DNA of 64,000 nucleotides, taken from NCBI GenBank assembly GCA_020627535.1, contig JAHDGU010000014.1, positions 40,445-104,444 of the forward strand, in the 5' to 3' direction. Below, in pieces: positions 33,593 through 42,293 of the stretch. Positions within the stretch are counted from its first letter, which is position 1; each line of letters opens with the position of its first letter. This DNA is from Saprospiraceae bacterium. Lineage in GTDB: Bacteria > Bacteroidota > Bacteroidia > Chitinophagales > Saprospiraceae. The position numbers and the translations under genes were made by a program. The notes under the pieces are model-generated. The model was not told where the DNA came from. It did no database searches and worked only from the letters and a program-made list of their open reading frames with translations.

Positions 33593-34990
33593 ATGAGCAG
33601 CTGGAACCAAAACACAATCCATAGTGACCTGCGCCTCTTCGTAGATCTTACTGAAGAACTTCTACGCATCGAAGAGGAGCAGCCTGTGGCAGAATATCTG
33701 GAGATCTCAGATCTCTCCACCAAGCTTGATCTCCACTTGCCTGATGAGCCAAGCTTGGATCAAGAGCTGGTTGATGAGCTCAAGAGACTCATCCACTACA
33801 CGCCCAAGACGGCATCTAAGATGTTTTTCAATCAGTTATTTGGTGGGCGACACGGCAAGGCCATGCTGGGAGATCTCCTGGCAGTCGTCCTCAACAATAG
33901 CATGTACACCTACAAGGCTGGTGGGCCTCAGATTCAGATCGAAAAAGAGCTGACCGAGAAGATTGCATCGATGCTAGGATGGGGCGAGGACTCACTGGGT
34001 ACACTCGCACCAGGCGGCAGTATGACAAATCTCATGGGCATGCTCATGGCACGAGATGCAAAGTTTCCTGACGCGGTCGAAGAGGGGATGTCGACGAGAG
34101 GCATAGTCTACACATCCCAAGCTTCACATTACTCGATACAGAAAAATGCCGCTTTTGCAGGTATCGGTCGAGCACAGGTAAGGGCCATTGCGACCAATGC
34201 AAAGGGCCGTATGGACACCAAGAAATTGAAAACACAGATCCAGAATGACATTGCTGCAGGCCTCACGCCTATGTTGGTCAATGCGACTGCGGGGACGACA
34301 GTGCTCGGTGCTTTTGATCCATTTGAGGAGATTGCCGACATCTGTCAAGCGCATGAGATCTGGATGCATGTCGACGGCGCCTACTGCGGTAGCGCACTCC
34401 TGAGCAAGAGGTATAGACATCTCATCTCAGGAGCTGAGCGTGCCGATAGCTTCACGCTCAATGCACATAAGATGCTCCGCACGCCACTGTCTTGCTCGCT
34501 CATTATTGTCAAGGATAAGAAGCATTTGTACCACAGCTTTTCTAGTGACGCTAGCTATCTCTATCAGACCCATGATGATGATATGAATCCTGGCAAGATT
34601 TCTCTCCAATGCGGGAGGAGAAATGACGCCCTCAAGTTTTGGTGTCTGTGGAAGTCGATCGGGACGAGTGGTCTAGAGGAGATGGTGGATCATCAGTTTG
34701 ACCTGGCCGCTAAGGCTCGAGAGTACGTCCGCGATCATCCTGACTACACACTCTATTCTCACGATGACACGGTCTCCGTATGCTTCAACTACAAGGATAT
34801 TCCTGCTGAGCTGCTGTGCAATAGTCTTTACGAGCAAAGCGAGATCATGGTCGGCTTTGGCAGTTTTCGTGAGGATACTTTCGTGAGATTGGTTACGATC
34901 AATAGTGGTAATTCGCATCAAGATCTTCAGGACTTTTTCGCACATCTAGAGGCTTTCGCCAAAAAGCACCTTGAGGTATCCGTCTCCTAG
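33593..34990 (+). CDS. PLP-dependent group II amino-acid decarboxylase
   Basis: 465 residues of the pyridoxal-dependent decarboxylase family (glutamate, diaminobutyrate, cysteine-sulfinate or aspartate decarboxylases). Key features: LAPGGSMTNLMGMLMARD, the QASHYSIQKNAAFAGIG stacking-His region, LVNATAGTTVLGAFDPFEEIA, the cofactor-binding DGAYCGS and the Schiff-base lysine K293 in NAHKML. Substrate cannot be fixed from these motifs. The gene stands alone and converges with a glycosyltransferase gene 3 bp away. An exact copy of the dispersed 14-mer lies near its 3' end. Confidence 0.9.
   Translation: MSSWNQNTIHSDLRLFVDLTEELLRIEEEQPVAEYLEISDLSTKLDLHLPDEPSLDQELVDELKRLIHYTPKTASKMFFNQLFGGRHGKAMLGDLLAVVLNNSMYTYKAGGPQIQIEKELTEKIASMLGWGEDSLGTLAPGGSMTNLMGMLMARDAKFPDAVEEGMSTRGIVYTSQASHYSIQKNAAFAGIGRAQVRAIATNAKGRMDTKKLKTQIQNDIAAGLTPMLVNATAGTTVLGAFDPFEEIADICQAHEIWMHVDGAYCGSALLSKRYRHLISGAERADSFTLNAHKMLRTPLSCSLIIVKDKKHLYHSFSSDASYLYQTHDDDMNPGKISLQCGRRNDALKFWCLWKSIGTSGLEEMVDHQFDLAAKAREYVRDHPDYTLYSHDDTVSVCFNYKDIPAELLCNSLYEQSEIMVGFGSFREDTFVRLVTINSGNSHQDLQDFFAHLEAFAKKHLEVSVS
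34951..34964 (-). repeat. dispersed 14-mer TTTTGGCGAAAGCC, exact
   Basis: In the PLP decarboxylase gene, antisense; the gene encodes AFAK. Confidence 0.8.
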
Positions 34991-34993
34991 ACA

Positions 34994-35998
34994 TCAACAA
35001 AAAAAGTGATAGTCTCGTCCAAGTCGTAGCTGAGACTTTTTGAGCTGCACCTCGATGCGCATCTGAGCCTCTGGATTGGAGACAGCGATGATGGTCTGTG
35101 CTTCCGCAAAAAAGTAGGGAGCTTGTCCCGAATCCATAACTTTTACACCATAAATGTCCTGACCGATTTTCTTCTCATTGTTGCAGAGCCATGAGAACTT
35201 CTCTTTAGCGGCAATGAGCATTTTGGCGACAGCCTTTCCCTTATCACCTGTACCCCAGAGCACGAGCCGTCTGGAAGCGTCACGCGTCCAATGGAGGAAG
35301 TAGTGGCACTTGATTTCGATAAATCGATTGTCAAGATAGTTGGGGTCATTGCGGGAAGCGCGTTCCTCATGGTCACGCCAGTGGTGAAGGATCTCGGATT
35401 GAGGGATTGCAGTCATATCAGCTTGCGCCATGCGGAATACAAGGTCATAGTCCTCTGGATAGCGATCATGCTCAAAACCACCAATGAGATCAAAGTCTTC
35501 TCTAGATAGCATCCAGCACGGAGAAGGTATCACGCACTCGCGGTAGATATCTGAGAAGTTTGCGCCGGCTCTTGTAAGCTCATTCAACCAGCGTGCATAT
35601 CTCTGATAGCCCGGACCGATTTGCTTCTCCTCTGAGAAGTAGTTGACACATCCAGTGGAGACATGTCCTGAGCCATGAGCTAGCAACGTGCGAGAAAGAA
35701 TCTCAAGCTTTTTGCTGGGCATGATGTCATCGGCATCCATGCGTGTGATCAGCGAGCCAGTACTCAGGCGATACCCCTTTCGCAGTGCATCGATGATTCC
35801 GTGTCCATCTGAGTGGGTAGGCTTGATTCTTGGATCTTTTTTGGCATAGGCTAGCAAGAGGTCATAGCTCTTGTCTTGGGAGTGATCATCTACGACGATC
35901 AGTTCCCAGTCAAGCAATGATTGGCCCACAATGGAGTCCAAGCACGCAGCGAGGTACAAGGCTGCATCTTTGCAAGGCATAATAATGGAAACTAGCAC
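34994..35998 (-). CDS. glycosyltransferase family 2
   Basis: About 334 residues. GT-A fold: VSIIMPCKDAALYLAACLDSI, VVDDHSQDKSYDLL, and the metal-binding DxD as TRMDADDIMPSKK. A later WMLSREDFDLIGGFEHDRYPEDYDLVFRM is the acceptor-side ED motif. The C-terminus has a small Rossmann-like part (VLWGTGDKGKAVAKML) typical of some Bacteroidota GT2 proteins. Start codon is uncertain: GTG 35998 (MLVSIIMPC) or TTG 36004. Only about 30 bp separate it from the divergent truC-like gene. Confidence 0.87.
   Translation of the reverse strand: MLVSIIMPCKDAALYLAACLDSIVGQSLLDWELIVVDDHSQDKSYDLLLAYAKKDPRIKPTHSDGHGIIDALRKGYRLSTGSLITRMDADDIMPSKKLEILSRTLLAHGSGHVSTGCVNYFSEEKQIGPGYQRYARWLNELTRAGANFSDIYRECVIPSPCWMLSREDFDLIGGFEHDRYPEDYDLVFRMAQADMTAIPQSEILHHWRDHEERASRNDPNYLDNRFIEIKCHYFLHWTRDASRRLVLWGTGDKGKAVAKMLIAAKEKFSWLCNNEKKIGQDIYGVKVMDSGQAPYFFAEAQTIIAVSNPEAQMRIEVQLKKSQLRLGRDYHFFC
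35221..35234 (+). repeat. dispersed 14-mer, loop variant GACA
   Basis: TTTTGGC-GACA-GCC in the GT2 gene, antisense; the gene encodes AVAK. Confidence 0.6.
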
Positions 35999-36030
35999 TG
36001 ACAAGTGGCAAATTTGAGGATTTTCGAGAG

Positions 36031-36744
36031 ATGATAGATCCGCTTGAAATCATCTATCACGACGAGCATATGGTAGCCGTCAATAAGCCATCGGGCCTTA
36101 TGATCCATCCGTCCAAGATGGCTGGAGGTGAATCTGATTTTGTAGTGACGCGCCTCAAAGAGCAATTGAGTGCCAAGATCTACACTGTACATCGTCTAGA
36201 TCGGAAGACATCAGGCATCTTGATCTGTGGTCTCACAAAGGACTTTGCAAGACGGATTCAAGACATGTTTCAGAAGGGTCAACTACACAAGAAGTACCTG
36301 GCTATTGTCAGGGGGCACTTTCCAGATCTACTAGATCACAGCAGAGATCTGGTTGATGATCAGGGTCATCTCAAGGATGCTCGTACAGTCTTTGCATGCA
36401 TCCGTCGATCTGTTAGAGACATCCCTACGACAAGGCATGAGCAGTCGAGATATTCGCTCATCGCTGCCAGGCCCATTACAGGTCGCTATCATCAGATCCG
36501 TAGACATCTCAATAAGTTGAATCATCCGGTCATCGGGGATCGCAAGCATGGATGCAGTGAGCAAAATCGACTGATGATCAAATATTTTGACTATCGCTCG
36601 ATGCTTCTTCACGCTCAAGAGATCCGATTCAGACATCCGATCCTAGACGAAGAACTTCATTTGACGGCAAATCTATCTGAGAGTTTCCTTAGGATACAAG
36701 GACTTCTTGGATTGCACGAGGGTGATTTATCTCTGAGCATCTAA
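36031..36744 (+). CDS. truC: tRNA pseudouridine synthase, TruC-like
   Basis: 237 residues of the RluA family without an S4 domain. Catalytic motif VHRLDRKTSGILICG with Asp57, then FQKGQLHKKYLAIVRG, and the closing ARPITGRYHQIRRHLNKLNHPVIGD. Size and the DPLEIIYHDEHMVAVNKPSGLMIHPS opening favour TruC (U65 of tRNA) among RluA-type enzymes; another RluA subgroup is possible. The stop codon is followed immediately by an exact copy of the dispersed 14-mer, then 10 bp to the next ATG, implying an operon with the nucleoid-associated protein. Confidence 0.85.
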   Translation: MIDPLEIIYHDEHMVAVNKPSGLMIHPSKMAGGESDFVVTRLKEQLSAKIYTVHRLDRKTSGILICGLTKDFARRIQDMFQKGQLHKKYLAIVRGHFPDLLDHSRDLVDDQGHLKDARTVFACIRRSVRDIPTTRHEQSRYSLIAARPITGRYHQIRRHLNKLNHPVIGDRKHGCSEQNRLMIKYFDYRSMLLHAQEIRFRHPILDEELHLTANLSESFLRIQGLLGLHEGDLSLSI

Positions 36745-36758
36745 TTTTGGCGAAAGCC
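36745..36758 (+). repeat. dispersed 14-mer TTTTGGCGAAAGCC, exact, intergenic
   Basis: Begins on the base after the truC-like stop and ends 10 bp before the next ATG; the only exact copy outside a gene. Confidence 0.8.
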
Positions 36759-36768
36759 CAGACTGTAG

Positions 36769-37809
36769 ATGAATATACTATACCACAATGCTCGCATTGC
36801 TGAGATGACGGTGCACTTCGTCGGCAATCCATCAAAGGAGGAAAAAACGATACTCAATCAGTCTCTGATTGATCTTCCAGATCAGCAAATCGAGTCTGCT
36901 CTGCTTAGCATGTTTTTTGGGATGTGTGATCGACCAGAGCAGTGGCAATTTGACGATCGATATCAAGGACATGAGTTGCACGAGATGTCCAAGACGATCT
37001 TGCATGAATCAGGGATGTTCATGCAGACGAGTCAGGACATAGCGGAGTTCCTCACTAGACAGAGCAACCATCCGATGATCAAGTCGGGGGAGCTCATCGT
37101 AGCACGGATCACTGATGTATTGGTTGATGACGAGTTGATCGATGCTTTGGCAATCTTTAAGCTGGAGACCCAAAAACATCTGATGCAGGTCGATCGGCAA
37201 GGAAGCAATGCAAGGGTCCAACTCCTGTATGGATTTGATCCCAAGCAGATAGACAAAGCATGTCTGATACTAGATCATTCGGCTGAGGATGGATACCGTG
37301 TATTTGCGCTAGATCGCACAGCCAAGCATGGAGATGCCAAGTTTTGGATGGATGATTTTCTACGGGTCAAAAGACTCGTCGATGACTACTATCAGACCGA
37401 AGGTGTCATAGAAGCCACTAGATATTTTGTCCACAATCACCTCAAGCCGACGTATGAGATGGATAAGACAGATGAGGCTCATATCATGTCGAGATCACAG
37501 AATTATCTCCAGAGTACCGATAGATTTGATCGAGACCAGTATGCGGTCAACGTATTTGAATCAGACGAACTTGCAGATCAGTTTAAGACTTATCAATCTG
37601 ATTATATGGACGATATGGGCTACGAAGAATCTGAAGGATTTTCGATACGGCCAGAGGCAGTAAAAAAGCAGAACAAATATTTTCGATCCGTGATCAAATT
37701 GGATCGCAACTTTCATGTTTACGTTCACGGAGATCGCAGTATGATTCGTCGCGGTGTGGATGATACTGGGAGGAAATACTATATGTTATTTTTTGAGGAA
37801 GAGTCATGA
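36769..37809 (+). CDS. 37-kDa nucleoid-associated protein (NdpA/YejK family)
   Basis: 346 residues. The N-terminal domain (IQSALLSMFFG-like IESALLSMFFGMCD, later IAEFLTRQSNHPMIKSGELIVARITDVL) and the C-terminal KYFRSVIKLDRNFHVYVHGDRSMIRRGVDDTGRKYYMLFFEEE match the NA37 family as found in Bacteroidota. Members bind DNA and sit on the nucleoid in E. coli; the cellular role is poorly known. The stop overlaps the next start (ATGA). Confidence 0.85.
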   Translation: MNILYHNARIAEMTVHFVGNPSKEEKTILNQSLIDLPDQQIESALLSMFFGMCDRPEQWQFDDRYQGHELHEMSKTILHESGMFMQTSQDIAEFLTRQSNHPMIKSGELIVARITDVLVDDELIDALAIFKLETQKHLMQVDRQGSNARVQLLYGFDPKQIDKACLILDHSAEDGYRVFALDRTAKHGDAKFWMDDFLRVKRLVDDYYQTEGVIEATRYFVHNHLKPTYEMDKTDEAHIMSRSQNYLQSTDRFDRDQYAVNVFESDELADQFKTYQSDYMDDMGYEESEGFSIRPEAVKKQNKYFRSVIKLDRNFHVYVHGDRSMIRRGVDDTGRKYYMLFFEEES

Positions 37810-38414
37810 GAAGATCCAAAAGTGTGGTCCTTGATGATGAGATGAAAGCCACGATCAAAGCGCTACCAGAAAAAAAGAAGAATCAACTCTTATTGAGGCT
37901 GGTCAGAAAGGATGCGAAGCTCGTAGATCAGATCCGCTACGAGTATATTGAAAATGAAGAGACTCAGGAGCTTAGACGTGAAGAGCTCGAAGAAAGCTTT
38001 GATGAGATTTTATCTGATTTGCAGACGCGTGATATCGCTCTGAGTTGGTGGCTAAGTCATATCCGCGGCATGAGTTCCAAGATCACCTGGCATGCGCAAG
38101 TGACGAAAGATAAATTTGGAGATATCTATCTTAATCTTATGGTCATCAACCGTGTCATGAAAATGATTGATGACATGTATGAAGATGACATGCAGAATTA
38201 TAGGCTTGATGCATATGCCATCGGACGCATCTATGAGTACTTTGTACGAAGGCTCAAGCGACTGGTCAAGGCCATGGACAAACTTCACGAAGATTTATTT
38301 CTAGAATTGTCAGATGAGTGGAGGATAGTGGCATTTTATTTTAACAATAATAAATTTCTTGAAGAGGCAAAATATCATGAGTTATATCCTTCGGATGTAG
38401 AGAATTTTTTCTAG
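37806..38414 (+). CDS. conserved hypothetical protein coupled to the nucleoid-associated gene
   Basis: 202 residues, not recognised as a named family. Soluble, highly charged and helical (EKKKNQLLLRLVRKDAKLVDQIRYEYIENEETQELRREELEE). It lacks signal peptide and membrane segments. The ATG lies within the stop of the upstream gene (4-bp overlap), so equimolar production with the nucleoid-associated protein is likely and a physical partnership is plausible. About 155 bp with no gene follow. Confidence 0.65.
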   Translation: MRRSKSVVLDDEMKATIKALPEKKKNQLLLRLVRKDAKLVDQIRYEYIENEETQELRREELEESFDEILSDLQTRDIALSWWLSHIRGMSSKITWHAQVTKDKFGDIYLNLMVINRVMKMIDDMYEDDMQNYRLDAYAIGRIYEYFVRRLKRLVKAMDKLHEDLFLELSDEWRIVAFYFNNNKFLEEAKYHELYPSDVENFF

Positions 38415-38569
38415 CGTTCGGGGTTCAGACGATTGGCCCTCTTCAGCACAATTTATCTCTTATGAAATCCAAGGGATTTAGGGTGAACATATAAGAAATG
38501 GATCCGGATATTTGGAGGAGATATTATTTTGAGCCGAACTACTCTTTGCTTCTCAAGGATATCAATGAT

Positions 38570-39490
38570 CTAGTCTATCAAACTAAGCTTCATAGATAGT
38601 ATGGCCGGAGAAACAGTGGTGGATATCCCTGTCACGAGCTCCATTCGAATATCTTTCCATGGGATATCAAGCTGGTCCTCGATATGAAAAATTTGATCAT
38701 CTAGTAGATAGTAATAAAGACCATCTTTTCTGATGAGACTAATTTTTGTGTCATCTTGAATAAAGAGATTCTGTTTTAAGTAGCGAAGATCATCTGTGAT
38801 GGTAAGGATGGAGATGGCATTATTGGAGCATACAATTTTTATATCATCGATTCTCAGTGTTGCCCTGTGCGTTTTATTCCAACTTTTGAAATTTGCCTCT
38901 AGAAGTACATCGGCTTCAGGGTCAAGATTATCTGGTATGAGAAAAATTCGTCGCGAGAGAGTATCTACTGTCTCGTAAAGTGTCTCAGCTTCACGTATGA
39001 CTAGGGTATTAATATACCAAGGCGGTAGAGCTGTGCTTTCTTCAAAAAGTTCGTCAAGATAGTATTCTCGCCATATATTGAAATTATCGATATTGAAACG
39101 ACATTCATTTTCTTCATCACCTTTCATCAAGCTTTTGCATTCACCATTGGCCAATACTTGATTGTCATGAGGTCTTTCTAGGATACAGTGTCCCATTTCG
39201 TGAAATATGAGATACTGTTTGGTCAGTTCTGAGAGTGTGTGCCAATAGTTTTTGTTGATGACGATTCTATTTTCACGGGTGTAGCATACACCCGAACGAA
39301 AACCATTTCCAAAAGCAATGCTGAATGTAAAATCATCCCTAGAGATGTTGAACCCTCTCTTTTGAGCCTCCGTGAAAAACAAATCAACGTATGGATCAAA
39401 CTCAGGATCTATGCTGTGCAGTTGTTCAGGAGAACAGGCAAAACAGTAAGCAATGATAGTAATACAGATCGCTATGATAGATTTCTTCAT
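38570..39490 (-). CDS. lipoprotein with HEMGH zinc-metallopeptidase motif
   Basis: 306 residues with a lipoprotein signal (ICITIIAYCFACSPE). The zincin motif FHEMGHCILERPHD (HExxH with a further His downstream) is preceded by IVINKNYWHTLSELTKQYLIFHE; this matches small putative zinc-dependent metallopeptidase lipoproteins of Bacteroidota. The C-terminal half (from about 165) is a beta-rich domain that I do not recognise (LEANFKSWNKTHRATLRIDDIKIV). ATG 39490 is preferred over TTG 39499. Confidence 0.75.
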   Translation of the reverse strand: MKKSIIAICITIIAYCFACSPEQLHSIDPEFDPYVDLFFTEAQKRGFNISRDDFTFSIAFGNGFRSGVCYTRENRIVINKNYWHTLSELTKQYLIFHEMGHCILERPHDNQVLANGECKSLMKGDEENECRFNIDNFNIWREYYLDELFEESTALPPWYINTLVIREAETLYETVDTLSRRIFLIPDNLDPEADVLLEANFKSWNKTHRATLRIDDIKIVCSNNAISILTITDDLRYLKQNLFIQDDTKISLIRKDGLYYYLLDDQIFHIEDQLDIPWKDIRMELVTGISTTVSPAILSMKLSLID

Positions 39491-39622
39491 GAGATCCAAT
39501 ATGATCTACGTCGTTGACGTCTAGCTAGCGAAGAACAGTAACGCCTGATCAATTGTTCTTGCGAAGATTCCGGATTTTAGGATCAGAAATGTCACCATGG
39601 ATGAGTAGGGATCAGCTGTATC

Positions 39623-41548
39623 CTAACTCATCTCTTCCACCATCTTGGCAAATTCTTCGGCTGTCATACTGCCCTTGTCCCCTTCGCCTTGTCTTCTCAC
39701 GGAGACTTTTTGGGCGGAAGCCTCTTCCTCTCCTACGATCAACATAAACGGGATTTTCTTCACCTCTGCATCTCGAATTTTTCTTCCAATTTTTTCGGCC
39801 CGCTGATCCAGTATTCCTCTCAATCCTAGTGAATCAAGTTCCGTCTTCAATTCCTTGGCATAGTCAAGGTACTTATCAGATATCGTCAGGATGCTATACT
39901 GCTCGGGCGTGAGCCATAGAGGAAATTTTCCGGCACAGTGCTCAATGAGTACACCGATAAATCTCTCCATGGAGCCAAAGGGCGCGCGGTGAATCATCAC
40001 GGGTCGATGAGCTTCATTGTCAGCACCAATATATTCGAGCTCAAATCTCTTGGGAAGGTTGTAGTCAACTTGGATCGTACCAAGTTGCCAGCTACGGCCG
40101 AGAGCATCTTGAATCATGAAGTCAAGCTTGGGTCCGTAAAATGCCGCTTCACCTAGTTCGGTGACAGTTTCAAGGCCAACTTCTTGAGTGGCTTCAATGA
40201 TAGCCGCTTCGGCTTTTTCCCAATCTTCGTCGCTACCGATATATTTTTCTTTGTTTTTTGGATCGCGCAAGGAAATCTGAGCTGTGAAATTTTCAAAGCC
40301 CAATTTCTTCACCACATGCATAGTCAAATCTAGCACATCGAGAAATTCACCCTTCACTTGATCTGGCGTACAAAAAATATGGGCATCGTCTTGGGTGAAT
40401 CCTCGCACGCGGGTGAGACCATGAAGCTCACCACTCTGCTCATATCGATACACTGTTCCAAATTCAGCAATACGAATGGGCAAATCCTTGTAGGACTTCG
40501 GGCGATGTCCATAGATCTCACAGTGATGTGGACAGTTCATGGGCTTGAGGTAAAACTCCTCGCCTTCTCGTGGGGTAGTGATCGGTTGAAAACTGTCCTC
40601 GCCATATTTTTCATAGTGACCCGATGTCACGTACAGATCTTTTTTGCCAATATGAGGTGTGATGACAGGTGTGTAACCACGCTTAAGCTGCTCAGCTTTC
40701 ATGAAGTCCTCGAGACGCTGTCTTATGGCCGTACCTTTTGGCAGCCAGATCGGTAGACCGGCACCTACTTTCTCTGAGAACATGAAGAGCTCCAGTTCAG
40801 CTCCTAGTTTTCTATGATCTCTTTTTTTGGCCTCTTCGAGCAGGGCCAGATGCTCATCGAGTTCTTTTTTCTTAGGAAAGCTGACGCCGTAGATACGTGT
40901 CATCTGCGCACGTGTCTCGTCTCCTCGCCAGTAAGCTCCTGCTACATTGAGCAGTTTGACAGCTTTGATCGGACCCGTATTTGGGATATGTGGCCCGCGA
41001 CAGAGATCTACAAAGTCACCTTGCTGGTAAAAGGTAATAGAGCCATCATCCAGGCCATCGAGCAGTTCGAGTTTGTATTCATCTCCTTTTTCTTCAAAGT
41101 AGGCGATAGCATCTGCCTTGGTTACTTCGCGGCGCTCATAGACAGATTTATTTCTAGCTAGCTCGAGCATTTTTTGTTCGATCTTGGGGAGATCCTCAGT
41201 GCTGAGGCTTCTATCTCCGGTATCTACATCGTAGTAAAACCCTCGATCTATAGATGGCCCAATACCAAATTTCACACCAGGGTAGAGTGCTTCAAGGGCT
41301 TCCGCCAAAAGATGCGCACTACTATGCCAAAATGTCGATTGACCTTCCTTATCTCTCCATGTCAAGAGCGCGAGCTCTGCATCTTGTGTGATAGGTCTAG
41401 TGGCATCCCATACCTCACCATTCACCTTCGCTGCCAAGACATTTCTTGCCAGGCCTTCACTGATGTCCATTGCGATATCCATCGCCGTACTGTTGATGGC
41501 ATAAGCTTTCTGCCGACCATCAGGAAATGTAATTGTGATTTCGCTCAT
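39623..41548 (-). CDS. thrS: threonyl-tRNA synthetase
   Basis: 641 residues. TGS domain at the N-terminus ([20 protein letters not shown]), the editing-domain zinc-site pattern ([10 protein letters not shown] and [15 protein letters not shown]), class II catalytic motifs (motif 2 [14 protein letters not shown], motif 3 near [18 protein letters not shown]), and the C-terminal anticodon-binding domain. ATG 41548 is chosen because the TGS domain begins there; upstream codons would run into the divergent LysE promoter region. Contains a GGAA-loop version of the dispersed 14-mer at 41297. Confidence 0.97.
   Translation of the reverse strand: MSEITITFPDGRQKAYAINSTAMDIAMDISEGLARNVLAAKVNGEVWDATRPITQDAELALLTWRDKEGQSTFWHSSAHLLAEALEALYPGVKFGIGPSIDRGFYYDVDTGDRSLSTEDLPKIEQKMLELARNKSVYERREVTKADAIAYFEEKGDEYKLELLDGLDDGSITFYQQGDFVDLCRGPHIPNTGPIKAVKLLNVAGAYWRGDETRAQMTRIYGVSFPKKKELDEHLALLEEAKKRDHRKLGAELELFMFSEKVGAGLPIWLPKGTAIRQRLEDFMKAEQLKRGYTPVITPHIGKKDLYVTSGHYEKYGEDSFQPITTPREGEEFYLKPMNCPHHCEIYGHRPKSYKDLPIRIAEFGTVYRYEQSGELHGLTRVRGFTQDDAHIFCTPDQVKGEFLDVLDLTMHVVKKLGFENFTAQISLRDPKNKEKYIGSDEDWEKAEAAIIEATQEVGLETVTELGEAAFYGPKLDFMIQDALGRSWQLGTIQVDYNLPKRFELEYIGADNEAHRPVMIHRAPFGSMERFIGVLIEHCAGKFPLWLTPEQYSILTISDKYLDYAKELKTELDSLGLRGILDQRAEKIGRKIRDAEVKKIPFMLIVGEEEASAQKVSVRRQGEGDKGSMTAEEFAKMVEEMS
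41297..41310 (-). repeat. dispersed 14-mer, loop variant GGAA
   Basis: TTTTGGC-GGAA-GCC in thrS, sense, encoding LAEA. Confidence 0.7.
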
Positions 41549-41568
41549 CCTCGCTCTTGCTTTGGCTG

Positions 41569-41576
41569 CAAAATTA
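41569..41576 (-). promoter_or_regulatory. -7 promoter box of thrS
   Basis: On the minus strand, TAATTTTG, a perfect TAnnTTTG match, 20 bp before the thrS ATG. A -33 element is not evident. Confidence 0.45.
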
Positions 41577-41648
41577 GTCTTACGCTCTGTATGACAGTTG
41601 TGCCAGATCGGTTTGTTGACTGAGTCATTTGTCCCCAAATTTGTGGTA

Positions 41649-42293
41649 ATGACCGATTTTCAGTTGATCTTGGAGGGGCTGGGCTTTGGCTTGCTCTTAG
41701 CAGTCCTAGTGGGACCTATTGTCATCACACTGATTCAGTCATGTTTTCAGGGTGGCAAAGTGGCTGGATTTGAGGTCACCGCTGGGATATGGGTTAGCGA
41801 TATCATCATTCTCACTGCATCATATTATGGAATGGTTTCGTTGAGTCAGAGGCTTGGAGGATTTTCACTAGAGTCTTGGCTTCAGTATCTTGGTGGAGCA
41901 ATCTTCCTCTTAGTGGGTGGCTATATTGCGATCCGTAGGTATGAGGACTTCCGTCAAAAGATCCATATCAGCACCATCACCGACCATGGGAAGTACTTTG
42001 CCAAAGGCTTCATCGTCAATACCATTAATCCTTTCACTTTTGCTTTTTGGCTGACGGTATGTTCCAGTCAGATTCTAGGAAGAGGCTTGAACGAGCGGCA
42101 GGCATGGGTTTATCTTCTATCAATATTTTTCACCATCGTGCTCACAGATAGTATGAAGGTCTTGCTGTCTGACTGGCTCAGGACCAAAATACCCTTCAAG
42201 ATATTGACGATTGTACAAAGGATCGCTGGCCTGGCACTTGCGATTGTGGGTCTTTATCTATTGCTATTTTATCAGTCTGCCGATATACACTGA
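41649..42293 (+). CDS. LysE-family transporter
   Basis: About 214 residues with six hydrophobic segments. The opening [46 protein letters not shown] (GP-x5-Q-type block) and [17 protein letters not shown] (NPKA-like) fit the LysE/RhtB exporter family, which exports amino acids or related compounds. ATG 41649 begins the first helix. The last 22 bp overlap the 3' end of the convergent CHAT gene. Confidence 0.85.
   Translation: MTDFQLILEGLGFGLLLAVLVGPIVITLIQSCFQGGKVAGFEVTAGIWVSDIIILTASYYGMVSLSQRLGGFSLESWLQYLGGAIFLLVGGYIAIRRYEDFRQKIHISTITDHGKYFAKGFIVNTINPFTFAFWLTVCSSQILGRGLNERQAWVYLLSIFFTIVLTDSMKVLLSDWLRTKIPFKILTIVQRIAGLALAIVGLYLLLFYQSADIH

Noticed and set aside
39522..39570. Inverted repeat AAGAACA / TGTTCTT after thrS as a terminator
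   Set aside because: Long loop and no T-run on the thrS strand.
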